The notes below the pieces were generated by a model. That model was not told where the DNA came from, searched no databases, and saw nothing but the letters and a program-made list of their open reading frames with translations. Below are positions 36,652 to 45,809 of a stretch of DNA of 64,000 nucleotides, in pieces. Within the stretch, counting starts at the first letter, position 1; each line of letters opens with the position of its first letter. A program made the translations under genes and the position numbers. This stretch comes from Saprospiraceae bacterium (GTDB taxonomy: Bacteria > Bacteroidota > Bacteroidia > Chitinophagales > Saprospiraceae), in contig JADKFX010000001.1 in the NCBI GenBank assembly GCA_016717265.1, forward strand, positions 4,064,112 to 4,128,111, given 5' to 3'.

Positions 36652-39057
36652 ATGAAATTTTTAGGTTTAAATTATTTTAAAATACTTATTGCAATCCTTT
36701 TAATTCCCGGGAATAGTAATGGACAAAGTGTCCAAACAATTCGAGGAACCATTCTTGACAAACAATCTGAAACGCCTATATTAGGAGCTGCCGTTTCTGT
36801 ACTAAGTGCTACCCCGGTATTGGGTAATGTCACGGACATGAATGGAAACTTTGTCATTCAAAATGTTCCTGTAGGCCGACATATTATTCAGATAAGTTAT
36901 CTTGGATATCACGAATTATTGATTCCAAATACCCTTGTGTCATCAGGCAAAGAGGTAGTGCTTGAAATTAAAATGGAAGAAGCTACTCATTCCCTGGAAG
37001 AAATTATTATTGCAGCAGATGCAGATAAAGATCGTCCGATCAATGAACTTGCTACTGTTAGTTCACGCCAATTTAATGTAGAAGAGGTAAGGCGATATTC
37101 TGGTGGTCGAAATGACATCGCAAAATTAGTAGGAAACTTTGCTGGTGTGGCTGCTAATAACGACCAACGAAATGATATTATAATCCGGGGAAACTCACCT
37201 ACAGGAGTACTTTGGCGTATGGAAGGAGTCCCCATTCCAAATCCAAATCACTTTACAACAATTGGAACAACGGGCGGACCTGTTTCTGCTTTAAATCCGA
37301 ACATGATTTCTAATTCTGATTTTCTAACTTCCGCATTTCCTGCCGAATACGGAAATGCTTTAGCTGGCGTATTTGATATCGGATTGCGTTCTGGAAATAA
37401 AGAAAAATATGAATTCACCGGCCAGTTAGCAGCATTTAGTGGTTTTGAAGCAATGGCTGAAGGTCCAATGAATAAAAAGAATGGCGGTTCTTTTTTAGTA
37501 GCTTATAGGCATTCCTTTGTTGAAATTGCGAATAAAGTTGGCATTAGTTATGGCACTACCGCCGTTCCAGCATATAAAGACCTTTCTTTTAACCTTAATT
37601 TTGGACAAGGGAAATATGGTAAAATTTCATTGTTTGGTATTGGTGGTTACAGTAAAATTGAATTTTTAGGAAAAGAACTTGATACTACTGATATTTTTGC
37701 GGATCCAAGCCGCAATGCTTACAATATTTCTAAATTTGGTGTGGTAGGATTAAAACACAATATTTTATTAAACAGTCATTCCTATTTAAAAACCATTTTA
37801 TCTACTTCTTACACAGCCAATCTTTACCAGGAAGACGATCTCCGTTATGATGATCAGGGCAATTACCGAATTGTAGATTTCAATGAATCTTTAACAGATT
37901 ACCGTTTGTCCTCTTTGTATAATAATAAACTGAATTCAAGATGGACCATACGTGCCGGATTTTTAGCCACTTTTTCAAATACATCTACCCTTGTCAAAGA
38001 ACGCGAAGATACTCCGGATATCGACGGTGATGGCAAGCCAGATTGGTTTACTGGAAGAGATTATCAAGGCAACTTTCTCAGCTTGCAAGAATATGCACAA
38101 GTGCGGTTTAAACTCAATGAAAAATGGACAATTAACGCAGGTACACATGCTTTATACTTTGATATTACAAATCAAATTGCATTGGATCCTAGAACTTCAA
38201 TAGAATGGATTTTTTCAGCAAAACAAAGCCTTTCATTTGCATATGGTCTGCATCATCAAATTCAACCCTTACCTGTTTTTTTACGTCAGGAACGTTTGAC
38301 AGATGGGACCTATATCCGGGCAAATCAAAATCTTGATTTTACAAGAAGTCATCATTTTGTTTTAAGTTATGATTTAAAACCTTCGAAAGACTGGAGAATT
38401 AAAGCGGAAACATATTATCAATCCTTAGATAAAGTTCCTGTTGATCCATTTCCATCAACGTTTTCCATGTTAAATGCAGGAGCAGATTGGGTTTTTCCTG
38501 AAAATACAAGTTTGGTAAATGAAGGCACCGGAAGAAATATTGGCATAGAATTTACCCTTGAGAAGTTCTTTTCAAAAAGTTATTATACCCTTATTACGGC
38601 ATCTGTATTTGATTCAAAATATAAAGCTTCTGATAATATAGAACGCAATACAGCATTCAATGGGGGCTATGTTTTGAATATCTTAGCTGGAAAAGAATTT
38701 AAATTTGGTAAAGCAGGACGGAATGCATTTACAATGGATACAAAATTTACAACAGCTGGAGGTCGATATGATACACCCGTTGATTTAGAAGCTTCATTAG
38801 CTGCCGGTACAGAAAAAAGAAAAGAAAGCGAAGCGTATTCTGAGCGTTATGATAATTACCTTCGCTGGGATATTAAATTAGGATACCGAATGAATCATTC
38901 TAAGAAAAAGATTTCACAAACATTTTATCTTGATTTTCAGAATGTCACGAATCATAAAAATATTTTCAGAAAACAATATAGTGACTATAACAAAAAAGTA
39001 GGTACGCTTTATCAAATTGGATTCTTTCCGGACATTTTATATCGTATTGAATTTTAA
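36652..39057 (+). CDS. TonB-dependent outer-membrane receptor with carboxypeptidase-regulatory N-terminal domain
   Basis: 801 residues from the ATG at 36652 (a TTG at 36637 precedes it). Signal peptide about 1-25, CarboxypepD_reg-like domain about 28-115 ('IRGTILDKQSETPILGAAVS', 'GNFVIQNVPVGRH'), plug domain about 120-240 ('IIIRGNSPTGVLWRMEGVPI'), then a beta-barrel ending in aromatic 'DILYRIEF'. It imports an unknown substrate with TonB energy. A SusD partner is absent. The histidine kinase gene follows after 28 bases and the regulator after that, suggesting a receptor-kinase-regulator unit. Confidence 0.9.
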   Translation: MKFLGLNYFKILIAILLIPGNSNGQSVQTIRGTILDKQSETPILGAAVSVLSATPVLGNVTDMNGNFVIQNVPVGRHIIQISYLGYHELLIPNTLVSSGKEVVLEIKMEEATHSLEEIIIAADADKDRPINELATVSSRQFNVEEVRRYSGGRNDIAKLVGNFAGVAANNDQRNDIIIRGNSPTGVLWRMEGVPIPNPNHFTTIGTTGGPVSALNPNMISNSDFLTSAFPAEYGNALAGVFDIGLRSGNKEKYEFTGQLAAFSGFEAMAEGPMNKKNGGSFLVAYRHSFVEIANKVGISYGTTAVPAYKDLSFNLNFGQGKYGKISLFGIGGYSKIEFLGKELDTTDIFADPSRNAYNISKFGVVGLKHNILLNSHSYLKTILSTSYTANLYQEDDLRYDDQGNYRIVDFNESLTDYRLSSLYNNKLNSRWTIRAGFLATFSNTSTLVKEREDTPDIDGDGKPDWFTGRDYQGNFLSLQEYAQVRFKLNEKWTINAGTHALYFDITNQIALDPRTSIEWIFSAKQSLSFAYGLHHQIQPLPVFLRQERLTDGTYIRANQNLDFTRSHHFVLSYDLKPSKDWRIKAETYYQSLDKVPVDPFPSTFSMLNAGADWVFPENTSLVNEGTGRNIGIEFTLEKFFSKSYYTLITASVFDSKYKASDNIERNTAFNGGYVLNILAGKEFKFGKAGRNAFTMDTKFTTAGGRYDTPVDLEASLAAGTEKRKESEAYSERYDNYLRWDIKLGYRMNHSKKKISQTFYLDFQNVTNHKNIFRKQYSDYNKKVGTLYQIGFFPDILYRIEF

Positions 39058-39085
39058 TTAAAGCATTAAATTCAACTGCATAAAA

Positions 39086-40135
39086 ATGAAAATAAACGCT
39101 CATAGTATTTGCATCGATGATCGGAATATAATTTTGATCGGACTACCCCTTATGAGTGTACTGATATCCATGTTGTTATTTCATGAACATTATACAAGTG
39201 GAGATTGGGGATATATAGCCGTTTGCATTCCATTGTCTTTAATTTATACGGGTGCTTTTTGGTTTTCACTTCGATGGTTTTATATTCGAATTCGACAGAA
39301 ATATCCAAAATTTAACCAAATTGGCAAACGCATCGGTCTCTTGGCATGTGCATTTTTGATTGTATATTTTTTAGTAAATTTTGGATTGGATGCATTCCTA
39401 AATTGGTTAATTCCAAGTCATATTGAGGAAAAGAATTTATTATTTGAAGGCATTGCAACATTGATTGTATCTTCCTTAATTATGTCTATTTATGAAGGTA
39501 TTTATTTTTATAAAGAACTTGAAACTACTGTAGTTGAAAAAGTAAATCTGGAACGCCATTATGTTGAATCACAACTTGAAAGTCTGCGCAATCAGGTAAA
39601 TCCACATTTTTTATTTAATAGCCTCAATACACTTGTTTATTTGATTCCAGAGGAACCTGCTAAAGCAGTAAATTTTGTGCGTCAATTGAGTAAAGTTTAT
39701 CGGTATGTCCTGGAAAGTCGGGATGCTCAGGTGATTTCTTTGAATACTGAATTATCGAATTTAGAATCCTATATTTTTCTTTTGAAGGAGCGCTTTGGCG
39801 AAAATCTGGAAGTCCTAATGCCCAATGAAAAATTATCAGAAACTATGGGTATCGTACCGCTCACATTGCAGATGTTAATAGAAAATGCAATCAAGCACAA
39901 TATTATATCCAAAGACAGACCCTTGCGAATAGAGCTACTCATTAAAGTAGATTGTATTATTGTGCAAAATAATTTACAACGCAAAAACCAAGTTACCGAT
40001 TCAACCGGGGTCGGACTAGAAAACATACAAAGCAGGTATCAATTATTGAGTGAAAAAAAAGTGGAAGTTACAGAAAGCATAGATCGTTTTATCGTGCGTT
40101 TACCAATTATTCTATTACATCCAAAAGAATTATAG
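39086..40135 (+). CDS. LytS-type sensor histidine kinase
   Basis: 349 residues with four membrane helices (about 14-33, 43-63, 83-105, 118-140), a short coiled segment, and the His_kinase domain with 'RNQVNPHFLFNSLNTL'; His174 is the phosphorylation site. The ATP-binding part has 'LTLQMLIENAIKHNI' and a short 'GVGLENIQSRY' G-box. It signals to the LytTR regulator encoded one base downstream. The sensing region is buried in the membrane, so the stimulus is unknown. Confidence 0.92.
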   Translation: MKINAHSICIDDRNIILIGLPLMSVLISMLLFHEHYTSGDWGYIAVCIPLSLIYTGAFWFSLRWFYIRIRQKYPKFNQIGKRIGLLACAFLIVYFLVNFGLDAFLNWLIPSHIEEKNLLFEGIATLIVSSLIMSIYEGIYFYKELETTVVEKVNLERHYVESQLESLRNQVNPHFLFNSLNTLVYLIPEEPAKAVNFVRQLSKVYRYVLESRDAQVISLNTELSNLESYIFLLKERFGENLEVLMPNEKLSETMGIVPLTLQMLIENAIKHNIISKDRPLRIELLIKVDCIIVQNNLQRKNQVTDSTGVGLENIQSRYQLLSEKKVEVTESIDRFIVRLPIILLHPKEL

Positions 40136-40136
40136 C

Positions 40137-40886
40137 ATGCGCGTATTGATCATTGAAGATGAATTGCCTGCGAGCAAACAGATTACTAAAATAATGGAGA
40201 ATCTATTTCCAGAATTTGTCGTCCTGAATGTGTTGGATTCTATTGAAAGCAGTATTCGATGGTTGCAAACAAATCCAGCACCAGATGTTATTTTTATGGA
40301 TATCCAAATTGCGGATGGTTTGAGTTTTGATATATTTAAGCAAGTGAATATTACATCCAAAGTTGTTTTTACAACAGCCTTTGATCAATATGCAGTTCAG
40401 GCATTTCGGGTAAATGCAATAGACTATTTATTAAAACCAATCGAGCCGGAAGAATTAAAGCGTGTAATTCATAAAATCAGGACACAAACAAATTCAACGG
40501 AATCCTTAAATTTTGAATTACTGAATAAAATGATTCAAAAAGAAAAAATTAAAGAACGTTTTTTAGTGCGCAATGGTGCACATCTTATTTCAATAGCCAG
40601 CGACGATATTTTTTTGTTTCAGTCTTCAGATGGATTAACCCAAGCTATTACGAAAGATTATAAAAAGTACTTTGTAGACTATACACTTGAGAAATTAGAA
40701 GACCTTTTACAAGCTGAAAAATTCTATCGGATCAATAGAAATTTATTAATTCATCAACAAAGTATTCAACAGATAGTGCCTCATTTAAATGGCAGACTAA
40801 AACTAAAATTGGAACCACCTGGAGATGAAGACATTTATGTAAGTCGCGAACGGGTGCAAGGATTTAAAGAATGGTTAGGTGGATAA
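40137..40886 (+). CDS. LytTR-family response regulator
   Basis: 249 residues: receiver domain 1-120 with the phospho-acceptor Asp55 ('VIFMDIQIADG'), switch residues 'VVFTTAFDQYA' and Lys in 'DYLLKPIEPEE', then a LytTR DNA-binding domain about 145-245 ('FLVRNGAHLISIASDDIFLF', 'FYRINRNLLIHQQSIQQI'). It pairs with the kinase directly upstream. Its target may include the receptor gene of the same unit, which is inference. Confidence 0.93.
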   Translation: MRVLIIEDELPASKQITKIMENLFPEFVVLNVLDSIESSIRWLQTNPAPDVIFMDIQIADGLSFDIFKQVNITSKVVFTTAFDQYAVQAFRVNAIDYLLKPIEPEELKRVIHKIRTQTNSTESLNFELLNKMIQKEKIKERFLVRNGAHLISIASDDIFLFQSSDGLTQAITKDYKKYFVDYTLEKLEDLLQAEKFYRINRNLLIHQQSIQQIVPHLNGRLKLKLEPPGDEDIYVSRERVQGFKEWLGG

Positions 40887-40963
40887 TTGATTTTTGATTT
40901 CATACTTTAGGCTATATTTGGATCAGAAGTTCAAGGATTTGAGGTTTACCGCAACACTTCCTC

Positions 40964-40992
40964 TTGAACAAAAGTTTAAATTCCTAACTTTG
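40964..40992 (+). promoter_or_regulatory. ABC-F gene promoter: TTG box, 18-base spacer, TAACTTTG
   Basis: TTG at 40964-40966 and TAACTTTG at 40985-40992, with an 18-base spacer identical to that at uvrB. The ATG at 41000 is 7 bases beyond the -7 box, so the message should be leaderless or nearly so. Confidence 0.65.
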
Positions 40993-40999
40993 CGGCCCA

Positions 41000-42859
41000 A
41001 TGAACTACCTTACCCTAGAACATATTACTAAAATACATGGAGAAAAAGTCCTTTTTGAGGATCTTTCGATCATGATTAACCAAGGCGATAAAGCTGCCAT
41101 TGTAGCTCGGAATGGTTCCGGAAAATCATCGTTGATGCGTATTATTGCTGGGGAAGACAGCTCAGATGGTGATAAAGCAAGTGTATACCTTAATAAAGAT
41201 GTTAGAGTTGGGTATCTTGGTCAGGATCCAGACTTTGATCACGAGGATACTATCCTGGATGCTGTTTTGAGTTCTGAAAGTGAGGCTATGGAGCCTTTAA
41301 AAGCTTTGTATAGAGCTCAAAATACTCACGATCCCAAAGAAATTGAGAAAGCATTGCATCAAATGGACGAACATCATGCCTGGGAAATGGATACTACCAT
41401 GCGTGAGTTATTTGGTAAATTTCAATTGCCTGGTTTTGATTTTAAGGTAAAGCATCTCAGTGGAGGACAAAAAAAGAGGCTGGCTTTGGTGCGATTATTA
41501 AGTGTTAAACCTGATTTCCTTATTCTAGACGAACCTACCAATCACCTGGATCTGGAGATGATAGAATGGCTGGAACGCTTTTTAGAGCAATCGCAGATAA
41601 CCCTTTTTATGGTTACCCATGACCGGTATTTTTTAAATAATGTTTGCAATCAAATATACGAACTGGATCGAGGTATTTTATATAAATACCAAGGGGATTA
41701 TGAAGATTTTTTGGAAAAGAAATCGATCCGAATGCAGCAAGAGTCAATTTATAAAGACAAGACCGAAAAATTACTTCGTAAGGAACTCGATTGGGTGCGA
41801 AGGATGCCTAAAGCCAGAACTACAAAAAACAAAGCGCGTGTCGACCGATTTTATGATCTGAAAGAAAGTCTTGATGGTCCAAAAGAGCAAGGTACTATAG
41901 AATTTGAAATCGACCAGCCGAGATTAGGTTCAAAAGTGTTAGAATTACATCATGTCACAAAATCCTTTGGAGAGAAGAAAATTATTGATGGATTCACATA
42001 TAAATTCAGACCTACAGACAGAGTAGGAATTATTGGTCCGAATGGTTCTGGAAAAACCAGTTTTATTAAATTGATAACGGGTAATTTAAAATCAGATCAG
42101 GGTAAAATAATTATTGGTGAAACCGTTCAATTTGGGCATTATGAACAAGATGGCTTGCAAGTGCGGGATGACAAAAGGGTCATTGATGTAATTCGGGATA
42201 TAGCCGATTACATTCCATTAAAAAAAGGACACAAATTATCAGCTGAAGGATTATTAGAGCGCTTTTTATTTCCAAGACCACAACAACAAGTGTTGGTATC
42301 TCAATTAAGTGGAGGTGAAAAAAGGAGATTGTATTTATTAACCGTATTGATTTCGAATCCAAATTTTTTGATATTGGATGAACCTACCAATGATTTGGAT
42401 ATTATTACTTTAAATGTTTTGGAAGATTATTTATTGGAGTTTCCGGGCTGTATTGTAATTGTAAGTCATGACCGGTATTTCATGGATAAAATAGTACAAC
42501 ATGTTTTTGTTTTGAATACGGATGGAAAGATTCAGGATTACCCTGGGAATTACTCAGATTATCGCGCCTCTTTATTGAATCAACCAAAAGTAACTTCAAA
42601 TTCTGAAAAAGAAAATCCGCAGATCAAAGACAAAGGCAAAGAAAAAAAGCAAGGATTTAATGAAAAGCGCGAGATGAATCAAATTGAAAAGGATCTCGAA
42701 AAGTTATCTAAAGAACGGGAACTTTTAGTCGCTAAATTTAGTGATAGCACCATGGATAACCAGGAAATTTCAGTCATTAATAAGCGACTTACAGAAATCC
42801 AGGATTTATTAGATCAAAAAGAATTGCGCTGGATGGAATTGGTAGATGCCAGTTCCTGA
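41000..42859 (+). CDS. ABC-F family ATPase (Uup-like)
   Basis: 619 residues, two ABC ATPase domains in one soluble chain with no membrane segments. Walker A motifs are 'ARNGSGKSS' (about 36-44) and 'GPNGSGKTS' (about 346-354), signatures are 'LSGGQKKRLAL' and 'LSGGEKRRLYL', and Walker B motifs are 'LILDEPTNHLDLE' and 'LILDEPTNDLDII'. A C-terminal Lys/Glu-rich coiled coil (about 545-615) is typical of the Uup branch. ABC-F proteins act at the ribosome, some giving antibiotic protection; Uup-like members are linked to DNA transposon excision and ribosome assembly. The precise role is not resolvable by reading. Confidence 0.9.
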   Translation: MNYLTLEHITKIHGEKVLFEDLSIMINQGDKAAIVARNGSGKSSLMRIIAGEDSSDGDKASVYLNKDVRVGYLGQDPDFDHEDTILDAVLSSESEAMEPLKALYRAQNTHDPKEIEKALHQMDEHHAWEMDTTMRELFGKFQLPGFDFKVKHLSGGQKKRLALVRLLSVKPDFLILDEPTNHLDLEMIEWLERFLEQSQITLFMVTHDRYFLNNVCNQIYELDRGILYKYQGDYEDFLEKKSIRMQQESIYKDKTEKLLRKELDWVRRMPKARTTKNKARVDRFYDLKESLDGPKEQGTIEFEIDQPRLGSKVLELHHVTKSFGEKKIIDGFTYKFRPTDRVGIIGPNGSGKTSFIKLITGNLKSDQGKIIIGETVQFGHYEQDGLQVRDDKRVIDVIRDIADYIPLKKGHKLSAEGLLERFLFPRPQQQVLVSQLSGGEKRRLYLLTVLISNPNFLILDEPTNDLDIITLNVLEDYLLEFPGCIVIVSHDRYFMDKIVQHVFVLNTDGKIQDYPGNYSDYRASLLNQPKVTSNSEKENPQIKDKGKEKKQGFNEKREMNQIEKDLEKLSKERELLVAKFSDSTMDNQEISVINKRLTEIQDLLDQKELRWMELVDASS

Positions 42860-42922
42860 AAATATAAACCCGCTTATAAACTTAATGGAGATTCAACAGT
42901 TTAAATATATAAATTATAGTAT

Positions 42923-44197
42923 TTGAGTTCCGGTAAGATTACAACCATTATTATTTTCAGTGTCCTGGTTATCCTGGGCATCTCGGTAATGCAGGTTTAT
43001 TACATCAAACAAACTTTTAATAAAGAAGAAACCTCTTTTCATCAATCTGTAAGTATCGCGCTTCGCAATACTGCTCAGGGAATTGCAAAATACAACAAAG
43101 CAAAATTAACGGAAAAGGGTTTAATCGTTCGAGAAGCCAGTAATTTCTATGAAGTAAATGTAAACACGCCAATAGATCAATCTGTGCTAGCCGTTTTGTT
43201 GGAAACAGAATTTGAAAAACAAGGTATCGCCATTCCATTTGAGTATGGTATTTATGATTGCTCGAGTAATGAATTGGTATATAGCGAATGCTGTAATGTT
43301 CCCAATCAAAAAAAAGTAGCTGTTAAGAAAAACAAGAAGTCTAAAAAGAATGATGTTACCAATTATTTTGTTGTAAAATTTCCAGAAAAAGAATCTTATG
43401 TCTACCAGAAAATGGGCTATGTAATCTTTTTTTCTGGTTTATTATTGGCAGCTTGTTTAATATTGGTTTCTGCTATTTGGATTATTTTACGACAAAAACG
43501 GTATTCGGATTTAATGAAAGATTTTGTCAATAATATGACTCATGAATTTAAAACCCCGATTTCATCCATAAAAATTTCTGCAGATGTATTGGTAAATAAT
43601 CCAATGATAGAAGAGGATAAGCGTTTATTCCAATATGCAAATATTATTCGCGATCAAACGAAGCGTTTAAATGATCAGGTAGAAAAAGTTTTACAAATTG
43701 CAAAAACGGAATCTTCCACTTTTAGCTTAAAAAAGGAAGAACTGGATTTGCATGAGTTACTTAAAGAAATTTGTAACCATCAGCAAATGCGGATTCAGGA
43801 TGCCGGAGGTTCTATAACTATGGAATTGAATTCCAAACGATATAAAGTAAAAGCAGATCGCTTTCATATGGTAAATGTCTTGTCTAATATTTTGGATAAT
43901 GCAATTAAATATAGTGAAGAAAATCTACAGATAATATTGCGAACTTTTGATTTAAATCATGTTTGTGTCATTGAAATAGAGGACAAAGGAATTGGAATTA
44001 AAAAGGATGATTTACCCTATTTATTTCAAAAATTTTATAGGGTTTCTACTGGTGACATCCATAATGTCAAAGGATTTGGTATTGGTTTATATTATGTAAA
44101 ACGGATCTGTGACGAACATGGTTTTGAACTTAGTGTAGAAAGTGAATACAAGAAAGGAACAATTGTACGTATATTGGTCAAAAATTCTCATAAATGA
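42923..44197 (+). CDS. Sensor histidine kinase (HisKA type), TTG start
   Basis: 424 residues. The only start ahead of the first membrane helix is a TTG at 42923; an in-frame TAG lies two codons upstream, and no ATG is available. Two helices (about 7-24 and 155-178) flank a periplasmic region of about 130 residues. The kinase core has His207 in 'NNMTHEFKTPISS', N box 'NILDNAIKYSEE', 'DKGIGIKKDDLPYLFQKFYR' and 'GFGIGLYYVKRI'. Its last bases overlap the OmpR-type regulator by four (ATGA), a tight cognate pair. Confidence 0.9.
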   Translation: MSSGKITTIIIFSVLVILGISVMQVYYIKQTFNKEETSFHQSVSIALRNTAQGIAKYNKAKLTEKGLIVREASNFYEVNVNTPIDQSVLAVLLETEFEKQGIAIPFEYGIYDCSSNELVYSECCNVPNQKKVAVKKNKKSKKNDVTNYFVVKFPEKESYVYQKMGYVIFFSGLLLAACLILVSAIWIILRQKRYSDLMKDFVNNMTHEFKTPISSIKISADVLVNNPMIEEDKRLFQYANIIRDQTKRLNDQVEKVLQIAKTESSTFSLKKEELDLHELLKEICNHQQMRIQDAGGSITMELNSKRYKVKADRFHMVNVLSNILDNAIKYSEENLQIILRTFDLNHVCVIEIEDKGIGIKKDDLPYLFQKFYRVSTGDIHNVKGFGIGLYYVKRICDEHGFELSVESEYKKGTIVRILVKNSHK

Positions 44198-44883
44198 AAA
44201 AAGCAAGGTTATTATACGCCGAAGATGACGAAACCTTATCTTTTATAACGAAAGACCATCTGGAATTACAAGGGTACGAAGTATTGCATTGTTCAAGCGG
44301 TGCAGCTGCATTCGAAAAATTTAAAAGTGAGAAATTTGACCTGGTAATTTTAGATGTTATGCTTCCTGAAATGGACGGGTTTACAATTGCTGAAAACATC
44401 CGTAAAAAGGATCATCAGATTCCAATCCTTTTCCTGACTGCAAAGTCAATGAAGGAAGACCGGATTCATGGTTTAAAACTAGGCGGGGACGATTACCTCA
44501 CCAAGCCATTTAGCATTGAAGAGTTGATTTTAAAAATTGAAATCTTTTTAAGACGATCTAAAGTCTTTGAAGCCCCGACAGAAGAAAAAGAAATTCAGGT
44601 AGGGATATACGTATATATGCCTTTAGAATACCAATTGGTATTAAATAATGATGCCCGTATTCTAACTCAACGCGAAAGCGAACTACTAAGTTTCTTGCTT
44701 AAGAATAAGAATAAAGTAATCAAAAGGTCAGTAATTCTGGAGACCCTTTGGGGTGAAGACGATTACTTTATGGGTAGAAGTTTAGACGTATTTATTTCCA
44801 GGCTTCGGAAGTATCTAGGCGAAGATCCGGATATAAAAATTGACAACATCCATGGTATCGGATTTAAGTTTGTATGTCCTTAG
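44194..44883 (+). CDS. OmpR/PhoB-family response regulator
   Basis: 229 residues: receiver domain with the acidic 'YAEDDE' pocket, phospho-acceptor Asp54 ('LVILDVMLPEMDG'), 'ILFLTAKS' and 'DDYLTKPFS', then a winged-helix DNA-binding domain ('LTQRESELLSFLLKNKNKVI', 'LDVFISRLRKYLGEDP'). It shares four bases with its kinase gene and ten with the DUF4271 gene downstream, so the three are translated in a chain. Confidence 0.94.
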   Translation: MKKARLLYAEDDETLSFITKDHLELQGYEVLHCSSGAAAFEKFKSEKFDLVILDVMLPEMDGFTIAENIRKKDHQIPILFLTAKSMKEDRIHGLKLGGDDYLTKPFSIEELILKIEIFLRRSKVFEAPTEEKEIQVGIYVYMPLEYQLVLNNDARILTQRESELLSFLLKNKNKVIKRSVILETLWGEDDYFMGRSLDVFISRLRKYLGEDPDIKIDNIHGIGFKFVCP

Positions 44884-45797
44884 ATTTAAAACGATTCTTC
44901 CCTATTTTACTAATTATTTGTTGGTTTACCGTGCTTTCTGTAAGTCAAAGCAGCAATCCATTTGACATTCGAAAAGCTCAAGTTTCAATTGACAGTCAGT
45001 TACTTATAAAAAAAGATAGCAGCGAAAACGTAGTCATAAATCCATTTGAATTACGACCTGGTTCAAAGAGCAGTATTGCAGGCACTCCAGGTCAAGCCAA
45101 AAGTCAAATCATGAGCTGGATAAATAAACCAGCGAATACCAGGCTGCAGGCTTCTGAAATTCAATCCCTCTTATTTTGGGCACTTTTATTTTTAAGTTTT
45201 TTACTGGCTATTGCCTTGAATATCAATCGGAGTGTCACTATTAAACTCTATCGAAGTTTGATAAACCTTAATTTCCTGAGTTTACTATACCGGGAAAGCA
45301 AAGAAGAAAATCTATTGATATATTATTTGCTCTATGGTTTATATTTTATTGGTGCCAGTCTTTTTATTTATCTCAGCATCATCCATTTTAAAGGACTTAA
45401 AGAGCCCATTTATATACTCTATATTGCTAGTGGTGTGCTCTTAATTTATGGCATCAGACATCTCAGTCTCAAGCTATTAGGAATGATATATGGCATTTAC
45501 AAAGAATCCGACCGGTATTTGTTCAGCATTGTTATATTCTCTTGTATTATGGCAATTTTATTAATTCCAGCTGATTTTATCATCACTTTTGTGAATCCTG
45601 ATATTGGCAGGAAGTGTATTTGGTTAATTTGCTTGATTTTCGTTATTTTATATATATATAGACAACTTCGAGAAATAATATTTGCAGTCAATTTATGGCG
45701 GGGGCATATTTTTCATTTTTTGTTATATCTTTGCACCTTCGAAATCGCACCTTTAGTCCTAATGTTCGTTTTTCTTGAGAGGCAGGGTGTGGTATAA
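44874..45797 (+). CDS. DUF4271 membrane protein
   Basis: 307 residues with an N-terminal signal-like helix, a Ser/Pro-rich extracytoplasmic stretch that twice contains 'NPFD/NPFEL' motifs, and about six to seven membrane helices in the second half. This is the DUF4271 layout, a family limited mainly to Bacteroidota and often encoded directly before the hemD homologue, as here (12-base gap). Function unknown. Its start overlaps the regulator gene by ten bases. Confidence 0.85.
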   Translation: MSLDLKRFFPILLIICWFTVLSVSQSSNPFDIRKAQVSIDSQLLIKKDSSENVVINPFELRPGSKSSIAGTPGQAKSQIMSWINKPANTRLQASEIQSLLFWALLFLSFLLAIALNINRSVTIKLYRSLINLNFLSLLYRESKEENLLIYYLLYGLYFIGASLFIYLSIIHFKGLKEPIYILYIASGVLLIYGIRHLSLKLLGMIYGIYKESDRYLFSIVIFSCIMAILLIPADFIITFVNPDIGRKCIWLICLIFVILYIYRQLREIIFAVNLWRGHIFHFLLYLCTFEIAPLVLMFVFLERQGVV

Positions 45798-45809
45798 AAG
45801 CTGAAGGAA

